This document shows, one piece after another, positions 16,526-24,087 of a stretch of 63,654 nucleotides of DNA. Source of the DNA: a bacterium (GTDB lineage Bacteria > Desulfobacterota > Deferrisomatia > Deferrisomatales > Deferrisomataceae); assembly GCA_027021615.1 (NCBI GenBank), contig JALUTY010000015.1:1-63654 (forward strand). Direction: 5' to 3'. The position numbers and the translations under genes are program-made. Numbering within the stretch: position 1 is the first letter of the stretch; every line of letters begins with the position of its first letter. The notes below the pieces were generated by a model that saw only the letters and a list, made by a program, of their open reading frames with translations, searched no databases and was not told the DNA's origin.

Positions 16526-18396
16526 GTAAGACTCTGTGCGTGCTTCTGGTCGACGACCAGGTCGACCACCGGCTGCTCCTGTCGGCCAACCTCCAGGATC
16601 AGGACCCCGAGCTTCGGGTGGACGAGGCTCAGGGGGTGGACGAGGCGCGGGAACGGCTTCGGGCCGGCGGGATCGACGTGGTCCTGTGCGACTTCTGGCT
16701 CGGTGGCGAGACGGGGCTGGACCTCCTGCGCCGGGCCCGAGACGAGGGCTGCCCCGTGCCGTTCGTTTTGGTCACGAATCACGGCAGCGAGGAGCTCGCC
16801 CGGCAGTCGTTCATGGAAGGGGTGGCCGACTACACCACCAAGGAGGTGGCACTCCGCAACCCCGCCGATCTGGTGCGCCGGATCCGCCGGGCCGCCGACA
16901 AAGCCCGTCTGGCCGAGGAGCGACACCGAGCCGAGGTGCTCCTGGAGAGCTTTCTCGCCAACAACCCCTTTGCCATCCTGATCCTGGACGAGGCCGGGCG
17001 ACCCGTGCGCTGGAACCGCGCCCTGGAGCGCATGGAGGCCCAACCGGGGAATCTGAAGCGCTTCCAGGAGTATCGGCCGTTCGAGGATCCTCAGCTGCAG
17101 GAGGCCGGCGTGATCGCCCTGTTGGAGCGCGCCCGGGCCGGAGAGTGGGTGGAGCTCCCGCCGTTCCCTTGGGACCCGGCCCGGGTCGGGCTGGAAGGGC
17201 CCGCGCGGATACTGAGCGGGGTGGCGTTCCCGGCCACGGTCGGCCCTGACGAGTCGTACCTGTGCGTGATGATTCAGGACGTCACCCAGGCCGAGACGGC
17301 CCGGAGGGAGCGGGACGAGTACGCTGCGGTGCTGGCGAGCTTGCTGAACGCGTCACCGGCCGGGATCGTGTTCGTGGACGTGGAAGGCCGGGTCCGGTTC
17401 GCAAACCGCTGGATCGAGACCTTTTTCGGGGTGGATCCCCGGCAGTTCGTCGGCCGGGCCTACGCCGAGCTCGCCCGGGAGATGACCGTCGCCTTGGCTG
17501 ACCCTGCGGGGCTGCTGGAGCACCCTGCCGATCCCGAGGCCTGTGCGGTGGAGACCTGGGAGCAGACCATGGAGGTCCGGCATCCCCAGCCCCGGCACCT
17601 GATGCGGGTGGTCGGGCCGGTGCGGGGCCCTGGGGGCCGATACTTGGGGTGTATCGAGGTGTACATCGACGAGACCGGAGCGGTGGAGCGCCAGAGGCTG
17701 CTGGAGGAGAGCAACCGGGAACTCGACGCGTTCGCCTCGCGCCTCGCCCACGACCTCAAAACCCCCCTGGTCAGCCTGAAGGGCTTTGCCGACCTGCTGA
17801 CCCGCACGGCCGGCCCGGACCTGGACGAGCGCAACCGTATGTTTTTGGAGAGGATCCGCACCTCGGCCGATCTTCTCAACGAGATGGTGGACGGTCTCAG
17901 GGAGCTGTCCCAGGCGAGCCGGCCGGTGGCCGAGCTCCACGAAATGGACCCGATTCCGGTGGTACGGTTGGCTGCCGAGAACCTGGCAGAGAGGGCGGTC
18001 CAGGCCGGGGTGAAGCTGGAGCTCCCGTCCGACGCGCCCCGGCTGCTGTGCGCCCGGGCCAAGCTGTTTCAGATCGTCCAGAACCTGCTCTCCAACGGGA
18101 TCCGGTACGCCGACCCGTCCAAGGACGACCGGTGGGTGCGGCTGGAGTTCCGGCACGCCAACGATCGGGTGGTGCTGCGGGTGAGCGACAACGGCCTGGG
18201 GATCGAGCCGGAGGACCTGCCCCACCTGTTCGAGCCGTTTCGCCGGGGCAAGGCCGCGGCCAGGACGCCGGGGATGGGTCTGGGCCTGGCCCTGACTCAC
18301 CGACTGGCCCAGGCCTGCGGCGCCCGGGTGGAGGTACGATCCGCGCCCGGCTTGGGCACCGCGTTCGAGGTGTGGTTCCAGTCCGCCAGGGGATGA
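16522..18396 (+). CDS. Hybrid sensor: receiver-PAS-PAS-histidine kinase
   Basis: A 624-residue protein. It has a receiver domain (about 1-125, LLVDDQ and phospho-Asp in VVLCDFWLGG), two PAS-like domains (about 145-265 and 275-395), HisKA with the phospho-His in SRLAHDLKTPLVSLKGF (about 415) and a HATPase domain with NLLSNGIRYA, DNGLGIEPEDL and GMGLGLALTHRL. No transmembrane helix is evident, so it is probably cytosolic. It overlaps rlpA by ATGA, which is unusual for a kinase and implies cotranscription with Tol/RlpA. No output regulator is adjacent. Confidence 0.9.
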   Translation: MSKTLCVLLVDDQVDHRLLLSANLQDQDPELRVDEAQGVDEARERLRAGGIDVVLCDFWLGGETGLDLLRRARDEGCPVPFVLVTNHGSEELARQSFMEGVADYTTKEVALRNPADLVRRIRRAADKARLAEERHRAEVLLESFLANNPFAILILDEAGRPVRWNRALERMEAQPGNLKRFQEYRPFEDPQLQEAGVIALLERARAGEWVELPPFPWDPARVGLEGPARILSGVAFPATVGPDESYLCVMIQDVTQAETARRERDEYAAVLASLLNASPAGIVFVDVEGRVRFANRWIETFFGVDPRQFVGRAYAELAREMTVALADPAGLLEHPADPEACAVETWEQTMEVRHPQPRHLMRVVGPVRGPGGRYLGCIEVYIDETGAVERQRLLEESNRELDAFASRLAHDLKTPLVSLKGFADLLTRTAGPDLDERNRMFLERIRTSADLLNEMVDGLRELSQASRPVAELHEMDPIPVVRLAAENLAERAVQAGVKLELPSDAPRLLCARAKLFQIVQNLLSNGIRYADPSKDDRWVRLEFRHANDRVVLRVSDNGLGIEPEDLPHLFEPFRRGKAAARTPGMGLGLALTHRLAQACGARVEVRSAPGLGTAFEVWFQSARG

Positions 18397-18659
18397 TGCC
18401 CCGGTCTTCCCGTCTCCTCCCCCTCTCCGGTCACCCCAGGCCCTTCCTCCAAGGGAGAAGGGCCGGGCAAGGGGGGGAGGGAACGGGTCGGACCCGGGGC
18501 CATCGGCCGTGGCGGACAGGGGGCGCTTGAGCGCCCCGAACCCCCGGATGCTGGCCGGGTGTCGTTGCAACCGACGGGGGCGAAAAGGTCTTTAGCTTTC
18601 CAGCGTTCCAGCCTTCTAGCTTCCCGGCCTTCCAGCGGGAATCACCGGCAAGGTGGGGC
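18397..18659. other. Intergenic region with degenerate repeat tract
   Basis: No gene is visible. CCTTCCTCCAAGGGAGAAGG makes a small stem near 18441. From 18595 to 18636 the sequence is a run of CTAGCTTTCCAGC-type units, the complement of the GGCTGGAA tract seen elsewhere. Confidence 0.45.
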
Positions 18660-19484
18660 ATGAGCGACCCCAGCACCGAACCCCTTGTGGACCTTTCGGC
18701 CCCCCGGAGCGTACGGGACCTGTGGGATGCCGGGCCACCCGTACGTCATCGGCTCCTGGCCCGCTTGATCCCGGTGCCGCTCCTGGAGCACTACGGCCTG
18801 GGCCCGCCCCGATCATGGTCCGAAGGGGCGCAGGGGGTATTCCGCTGCCTCGAGGTTCCGGGCGAGGACGCCGTTCGCTTGGAGGTGTGGCCCGACCCGG
18901 CCGGCGAGGACCCGGCCCTGGTGCTGGAGATCACCGATACCTACCTGGGCCACTTGGAGGCGTCGTGGATCGTGATCAACGACATCCACGGCCCCCGGTT
19001 CCACGTGGACCGGGACCCCCAGGGCAACCCCATCCCCTTGGGCTCGACCGTGCGCAACCTGCGCGAGGAGATCCGGGCCCTGGCCGCGGGGCTGGCCCCC
19101 AACCAGGTTCGGCCGGGGCTGCGCATGTTCCGCCCCCTGATCCGGGGGGTGGAGGCGTTCGCCCGGACCCTGGGCGTGGAGATCCTGTACGTGGCGCCCC
19201 TGGCCTACCACAACGCCATCAAGTACGAGCAGTACGGGTTCACGTACTCGTCCGGCCAGGAGCAGATGGAGTGGATCCATCGCGAGTTCCAGCCCGGCGG
19301 GGTGCTGCGGGCACGCATGGACGGGTCGCGGCCGTTCCGCATGCCCTGGATGTCCGACACCGTGCGCGGCCGCTCTTGGGCCATCCACGACGCCGTGTTG
19401 GGACGACGGTGGATGGCTCCCCAGATGTACAAGTTCGTGGGCCGCGACTTCCGCACCCGCACCTTTCCCAACGCCGTGTGGTGA
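18660..19484 (+). CDS. Unrecognised 274-residue protein (possible GNAT-like C-terminal half)
   Basis: I do not recognise this protein. It has no signal peptide or membrane helix. Tryptophan- and charge-rich segments suggest a folded cytosolic enzyme. The stretch YHNAIKYEQYGFTY (about 184-197) resembles the acetyl-CoA/substrate region of N-acetyltransferases (N...YE..GF), but no clear phosphate-binding loop is seen. The C-terminus (MYKFVGRDFRTRTFPN) looks conserved in style. The ATG at 18660 follows AAGGTGGGG. A small FlaG-like gene starts 5 bp after its stop. Calling it GNAT-like is only a suggestion. Confidence 0.6.
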   Translation: MSDPSTEPLVDLSAPRSVRDLWDAGPPVRHRLLARLIPVPLLEHYGLGPPRSWSEGAQGVFRCLEVPGEDAVRLEVWPDPAGEDPALVLEITDTYLGHLEASWIVINDIHGPRFHVDRDPQGNPIPLGSTVRNLREEIRALAAGLAPNQVRPGLRMFRPLIRGVEAFARTLGVEILYVAPLAYHNAIKYEQYGFTYSSGQEQMEWIHREFQPGGVLRARMDGSRPFRMPWMSDTVRGRSWAIHDAVLGRRWMAPQMYKFVGRDFRTRTFPNAVW

Positions 19485-19488
19485 CCCC

Positions 19489-19878
19489 ATGCCCGACTAC
19501 CCTTATGTGTACGGTGCGGCCGGCCCGCGGCCGGTGGAGCCGGGCGGCACCCGGATCCGGGTGTTCCGACGCCGTCCCCGGCGGGGCGAAGAAGGGGGCG
19601 AGCAAGAGGACCGGGGATCTGCCGAGGACCGATGGGCCGCCTGGCGGGAAGCCCTGGCCGTGGCTGTGGAGGAGCTGAACCGGGCCCTCGAGGCGGAAGG
19701 ACTGGCCACCCGGTTCCGCTTGGTGGAGGAGGAGGCAGGCCTGGGCCTCGAGGTGACCGGGCTCCCGCCCGGGGCGAACCTCCCCCCCCTGCCCGAGGCC
19801 CTGGACCCGGGTGACCTGCCCGCCTGGTTCGCCCGGCTGCGCACCCGGCTGGGCCTTCTGCTGGACCGACGCGCGTAA
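19489..19878 (+). CDS. Small FlaG-like protein
   Basis: A 129-residue protein with a disordered, Arg/Gly/Glu-rich N-terminal half (about 1-50) and a C-terminal part with a helix VEELNRALEAEG followed by two short beta-like segments and the end GLLLDRRA. The order helix, strand, strand, helix and the closing GLLLD(E/R)(K/R)A are like FlaG, a flagellar filament-length-associated protein. No other flagellar structural gene is nearby. It is cotranscribed with the preceding unknown gene and precedes a chemoreceptor. Confidence 0.45.
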   Translation: MPDYPYVYGAAGPRPVEPGGTRIRVFRRRPRRGEEGGEQEDRGSAEDRWAAWREALAVAVEELNRALEAEGLATRFRLVEEEAGLGLEVTGLPPGANLPPLPEALDPGDLPAWFARLRTRLGLLLDRRA

Positions 19879-19993
19879 ACCTCCTCGTTCTTTTTTTCTC
19901 AAGTCTCCCCCAATATCGGCCGATCCGTGGTGCCCGGGGCGACGGACCGGTGTATCGACCCCTCAACCCCCTACAGCCGGGAATCTTCCTGCC

Positions 19994-22126
19994 TTGATCG
20001 ACCGACCGACCCAAGCATTTCGAAGCCTTCGCCGGGCCCTGGTCGTGGGTCTGCTGTGCCTGCTCGCCCTGGGAGCCGCCGCCCTCTGGGGGCTCGACCG
20101 CCATACCCACATCATCCGGTCCCTGCGGGAGGTGGCCGTGGAGGACCTCTCGGCCATGGCCGCGCTCCAGGAGGCGGTGGCCGAGTTCGAGATCGCGATC
20201 CTCCGGTTCATGGAGTACATTGACCCCGACCTCTCCCGGGCCGAGAAGGCCCTGGATGCGGCCGAAGCGGCCCTGGAGCGCCTGCCCGAACCCCGCCGGG
20301 CCCGGCTGGCCCCGGCCCTGGCGCAGCTGCGCGACGGGGCCAGCGTTCTGGTGGACATGGCGGAGGACCCGGAGGTGTTCGAGGAGCTCGACCGCCAGTT
20401 CCAGGCCCTCGCCGCCCGGGCCGACGCAGTGAAGCAGGAGGTGGGCCGCGGCCTGGAGAAGCTCCGCCGGGCCTCCGCGGCCCGGGCCGAGACCGCGGTG
20501 GGCGAGTCCGCCTCGCTCCGGTTGTTCATCGGGGCCACGGCCGCGGCCGGATGGCTCGTGCTCCTTGCCGCGGCCGTGGTGAGCATCCGGTCGATCCAGG
20601 CCCCGTTCCGCCAGGTTCTGGCATTCCTCCAGGGTGCATCCCAACGGGACCTGACCGTGCCCCTGGAGGTGGGCGAGCGAAACGAACTGGGAGAGCTGGC
20701 CCGCGCCGCGGCAACCCTGCGGCAGAACCTGGTGGCCGGTCTGAGCCGGCTGAGGCAGGCGGCCGCCTCGCTGGCGGCCCAGAGCCACGCCCTGGAGGAG
20801 GAGGCCCAGGCGGGCCGGGCCCGGGCCGAGGAGACCCTGGGGCGGGTGCGCGAAGGCGGCGCCGCGGCCGGCAGGGTGGCCGGCGAGACCCGGGCACTGC
20901 GCCAGGCGGCCGAGAGCCTGCGGAAGCGGGCCGAGGAGACCGCGTCGGGGGTCCAGCAGATCCTGGCCATGACCGAGGAGGTGCGGGCCGAGATGGAGGG
21001 CCTGTGCCAGAGGGCCGAGGAGTCGGACCGGGCCGTCGAGGAGCTGGGTCGGGCGGCCTCCCAGGTGGCCGCGTTCGCCGAGCAGGTGGGCGCTGCGGCC
21101 CAGACCGTGGGCGCCTCGGCCGCCTCCATCGAGAACGTCGCCGCCACCCTGCGGCAGGGCGCGGTCGAGGGCCGCTCCCTCACGGCGGCCGTGCTGGACC
21201 GGGCCGACGAGGGGCTGGTGGCCATGGAGGAGGCCCGGGCCGCCATGGACCGGATCGGCCAGGCCGTGGCCGCAGCCGTGGACCGGTTCGACCGCCTCGA
21301 CGCCGGCCTGGCCCGGGTGGGGCGGGTGCTCCAGGTGATCGACGAGGTGGCCGGCCGCACCAACCTGCTCTCGCTCAACGCGGCCATCATCGCGGCCCAG
21401 GCCGGTGAGAAGGGCCGCTCGTTCGGCGTGGTGGCCGGCGAGATCCGGGCCCTGGCCGAGCAGGTGAGCGTGGGCACCCGGGAGATCCGAGGCATCGTGG
21501 ACGGGCTGGTGGCCAGCGGCCGCGACACGGCCGAGGCGATCGCCCGGGGGTCCGAGCGGGTGGCCGAGGGCCAGCAGCGGGTGCTCGCCACGGCCCGGGT
21601 CCTGGACGCCATCCACGAGGCGGCCCGCCTGGCCGCGGAGCACCTGGCCGCCATCGAGGAGGCCGGCACCGCCCAGGCCCGCGAGGCGGAACAGGTGGCC
21701 CGGGAGATCCTGCAGGTGATCCAGGGGGTCGAGGGCATCGTGGAGGCGGTGCGCACCCAGGAGCGCGAGGTGCACGCCGTGCACGAGCACATCGAGGCCA
21801 TGGTGCGGGTGGCCCGCCAGACGGTCCGCGCCGCGGACGAGCAGACCCAGGGTACCGAGCTGATCACCCGGGGGGCCATGGAGGTGACCCGGGTGGGCGA
21901 GGAACTGGAGGCGGGCGCCGGCCGGTTGGACGAGTCGGCCGAGGCCCTGGCGGAGAACCTGGCCGCCCTGTCGGAGCGGGCGGCCGAGGATCTGGAGCGG
22001 GCCGGCAACCTGGAGGCGGCCGGCGAGACGCTGGCAGCCACGGCCAATCAACTGTCCCGACAGGTGGGTGCCTACCAGCTTCCCGACGAACCGACCGAGA
22101 TCGCCCCTCCAAAGGGCAGCGCGTAG
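19994..22126 (+). CDS. Methyl-accepting chemotaxis protein (receptor 1)
   Basis: About 710 residues. It has transmembrane helix 1 (about 15-33), a small helical periplasmic sensor (about 35-170), helix 2, a HAMP-like stretch and a long alanine/glutamate-rich coiled coil. The signalling tip GRTNLLSLNAAIIAAQAGE...FGVVAGEIRALAEQ differs from the standard [13 protein letters not shown] at three positions. No C-terminal CheR pentapeptide is seen. The start is uncertain: TTG at 19994 gives a normal N-terminus, but its ribosome site is weak. A second receptor follows at 24088, after two cytochrome-like genes. Confidence 0.87.
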   Translation: MIDRPTQAFRSLRRALVVGLLCLLALGAAALWGLDRHTHIIRSLREVAVEDLSAMAALQEAVAEFEIAILRFMEYIDPDLSRAEKALDAAEAALERLPEPRRARLAPALAQLRDGASVLVDMAEDPEVFEELDRQFQALAARADAVKQEVGRGLEKLRRASAARAETAVGESASLRLFIGATAAAGWLVLLAAAVVSIRSIQAPFRQVLAFLQGASQRDLTVPLEVGERNELGELARAAATLRQNLVAGLSRLRQAAASLAAQSHALEEEAQAGRARAEETLGRVREGGAAAGRVAGETRALRQAAESLRKRAEETASGVQQILAMTEEVRAEMEGLCQRAEESDRAVEELGRAASQVAAFAEQVGAAAQTVGASAASIENVAATLRQGAVEGRSLTAAVLDRADEGLVAMEEARAAMDRIGQAVAAAVDRFDRLDAGLARVGRVLQVIDEVAGRTNLLSLNAAIIAAQAGEKGRSFGVVAGEIRALAEQVSVGTREIRGIVDGLVASGRDTAEAIARGSERVAEGQQRVLATARVLDAIHEAARLAAEHLAAIEEAGTAQAREAEQVAREILQVIQGVEGIVEAVRTQEREVHAVHEHIEAMVRVARQTVRAADEQTQGTELITRGAMEVTRVGEELEAGAGRLDESAEALAENLAALSERAAEDLERAGNLEAAGETLAATANQLSRQVGAYQLPDEPTEIAPPKGSA

Positions 22127-22272
22127 GGACCGCCCTCCCTCCCGCTCTTCGCCCCCATGCCAGCGCCCCGCTTTCCCGACTCATCCGCTCAAGTCCTTCG
22201 CTCCACAGGCCGATGCGAAAGCCGCACCGGCGGGGGCGAACATTCGTTCCCTTTTGCCTAGGAGGAAGTCCC

Positions 22273-23460
22273 ATGAACAAGGTAATGTCCGTGGTAACGC
22301 TCCTTGGGCTGGCAACGTTCGCCGTGCCCCGCGCCCAAGCCATCCCGGCTTTCAGCCGAACCTACAAGACCGAGTGCGCCACCTGCCACACGGTGATCCC
22401 CCACCGCAACGCCTTTGGGGAGGCGTTCCGGCGCAACGGCTACGTGTGGCCCGGGGCCGAGGGCGCTCGCAAGCCTGCCAAGGGGATGGAAGCCCTGTGG
22501 AGATCCGGGGCTTTGGAGGCCGTGCCCGTCTCCCTGCTCGGCATGCACGACGCCCGGTACGACCGCGAGGCCGAAAGCGGGGACAAGCTGGACCTGGAGC
22601 CACACGAGTTCGAGCTCATGGCAGGGGGAAGCCTTCGTGACCGGGTGACTTTCTGGATGGAGTACCGGCTGGAAGAGGTGGAGGACAACGAACGCGAGGG
22701 CACCGAGATGGAGGAGGCGTTCGTGATGTTCCGCCGCGTGCTCGGCACCCCGCTCAACGTGAAGTACGGCCTCTTCCGGCCCGACCTCACCCTGTGGAAG
22801 CACAACGACCGCCTAACCGCGGCCACCTGGGCGCCCTTGGACAAGATCCACGGCGAAAAGCTCAAGAGCGCCAGGGACGGGGTCGAGATGAACGGCGTGT
22901 TCGGCGGCCGACTGTTCGCCGCCGTCGGCGCGGTGGACCGGGAGGAACAGGACGGGTACGAGTTCTACGGCCACGTGGCCTACAAGTTCGGCGGCACCGA
23001 CCTCGACGGCAACGAACCCGAGATCGACCTGGAGGCGGATCCGAGCGTCTGGGACGACCTGGCCGTAACCCTCAGCGCCTACGGATACGTCGGCCGGCGC
23101 GGGGACACCGACACCCAGAGCTGGTCCCGGGTCGGGGCCGAGGCCGAGGTGGTGTACAAGGGGGTCACCCTGCTGGTGTCCGGGCTCAACGGCAGGGACG
23201 AGGTCGCCGGCGCGGACGACGCCGACACCTGGGTGTACGCGGCCGAGGCCCAGTACGTGTGCCGGGGCAAATACTTCATCCTGGCCCGGTACGAGTACAA
23301 GGACGAAGAGGGAGACGGGAGCGGGGTGATCAATCGGTTCATCCCGGCCGTGGGATGGACACCGGTTCCCAGCGTCCGTCTGAGCCTGGAGCACCGCTGG
23401 GAGAAGGCCGCCCCCGAGGTGGACAACACGACCCTGATGCGGCTCCTGTACAGCTTCTGA
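22273..23460 (+). CDS. Monoheme c-type cytochrome fused to a predicted outer-membrane beta-barrel
   Basis: A 395-residue exported protein. The signal peptide (about 1-23, cleavage after AQA) is followed by a single haem motif CATCH in TECATCHTVIPHRNAFGEAF (about 34-38). The remaining 350 residues alternate in beta-strand style with aromatic girdles (FWMEYRLEEVED, YEFYGHVAYKF, YFILARYEYK) and end LLYSF, the terminal phenylalanine of outer-membrane barrels. It probably sits in the outer membrane as a porin with a haem plug or collar and may take part in extracellular electron transfer, which is inference. The ribosome site AGGAGG is strong. Confidence 0.8.
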   Translation: MNKVMSVVTLLGLATFAVPRAQAIPAFSRTYKTECATCHTVIPHRNAFGEAFRRNGYVWPGAEGARKPAKGMEALWRSGALEAVPVSLLGMHDARYDREAESGDKLDLEPHEFELMAGGSLRDRVTFWMEYRLEEVEDNEREGTEMEEAFVMFRRVLGTPLNVKYGLFRPDLTLWKHNDRLTAATWAPLDKIHGEKLKSARDGVEMNGVFGGRLFAAVGAVDREEQDGYEFYGHVAYKFGGTDLDGNEPEIDLEADPSVWDDLAVTLSAYGYVGRRGDTDTQSWSRVGAEAEVVYKGVTLLVSGLNGRDEVAGADDADTWVYAAEAQYVCRGKYFILARYEYKDEEGDGSGVINRFIPAVGWTPVPSVRLSLEHRWEKAAPEVDNTTLMRLLYSF

Positions 23461-23681
23461 TACCAAGTCGCATTCGAAGCCAGCGATTTGGGGGCCGTTG
23501 GCCCGGAGCGCTACGGCCGAGCCGTTCAAGCCGCTCGGCGCAGGGGAGCGCCCGCGGCGCGTGGTCTCACGCGCCGCAGCAGACCGAGCCGTAGCGGCTT
23601 CGGCGAGGCCGTCTTTTCCGGCGGAGGACCGACGGCCCTCAAATCGCCCCTCTATGAGCTCACCTGGATCGCAAATTGGTA
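23461..23681. repeat. Repeat B1: 221-bp palindromic element
   Basis: It starts directly after the TGA of the porin-cytochrome. Terminal arms are TACCAAGTCGC and GCAAATTGGTA. Inner arms are GATTTGGGGGCCGTTGG and the near-complement CCGACGGCCCTCAAATC. The core hairpin is GCGGCGCGTG-GTCT-CACGCGCCGC. It is highly similar over its full length to 41198-41415. Confidence 0.85.
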
Positions 23682-23698
23682 TGAGTGGGAGGCTCCCC

Positions 23699-24070
23699 AT
23701 GATCCGCAAGATGGTTTTGGCCGCATGCCTGTGCAGTCTTCCCGCCGCGGCCCTCGCAGGGCTGGCCGTAGTCGGTCAGGGAGAGGCCCGGCGGTTCGAC
23801 CCCTCGGGGTTCCCACCCGATATGCAGAAACGCTACGCACTCATGGAGGTCAAGTGCGCCAACCCGGCCGAAGGCTGCCATAGCCTGGGCAGGGTGGTCG
23901 AGGCCGTCACCACAGGCATCGCTCCGATCTCCCACACCCCCTTCGACAAGAAGGCCGCCAAAATGTACGGCATCAAGATGATGCGCAAGCCCGACTCCGG
24001 CATCGACAAGAAGACGGCCCGGGAGCTCGTCCGGCTCCTCTACTTCCTGCTGGAGCAGGCGCGCCCGTAG
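23699..24070 (+). CDS. Small cytochrome c-like exported protein with CX6CH motif
   Basis: A 123-residue protein with a signal peptide (about 1-21, ending ALA). The mature part has the layout of a small cytochrome c: [10 protein letters not shown], then CH at the haem position, SLGR, a distal region and [13 protein letters not shown], which would supply the methionine ligand. The expected CXXCH is instead C-ANPAEG-CH, six residues between the cysteines. Whether it binds haem is uncertain. It sits between repeat B1 and a chemoreceptor 17 bp downstream, and may act with that receptor or the upstream porin. Confidence 0.65.
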   Translation: MIRKMVLAACLCSLPAAALAGLAVVGQGEARRFDPSGFPPDMQKRYALMEVKCANPAEGCHSLGRVVEAVTTGIAPISHTPFDKKAAKMYGIKMMRKPDSGIDKKTARELVRLLYFLLEQARP

Positions 24071-24087
24071 GGCCAGAGGCCAACCCT

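Noticed and set aside
19205-22051. 948-residue minus-strand open frame
   Set aside because: Antisense shadow of the chemoreceptor gene; composition is His/Gly/Leu-rich and it has no domain.
22190-22272. Possible GEMM (cyclic dinucleotide) riboswitch upstream of the porin-cytochrome
   Set aside because: GATGCGAAAGCC followed by a GGC pairing recalls the GEMM core, but the first conserved half and the tetraloop-receptor stem are missing. I cannot fold a full GEMM structure. An Infernal search with the GEMM model would decide.
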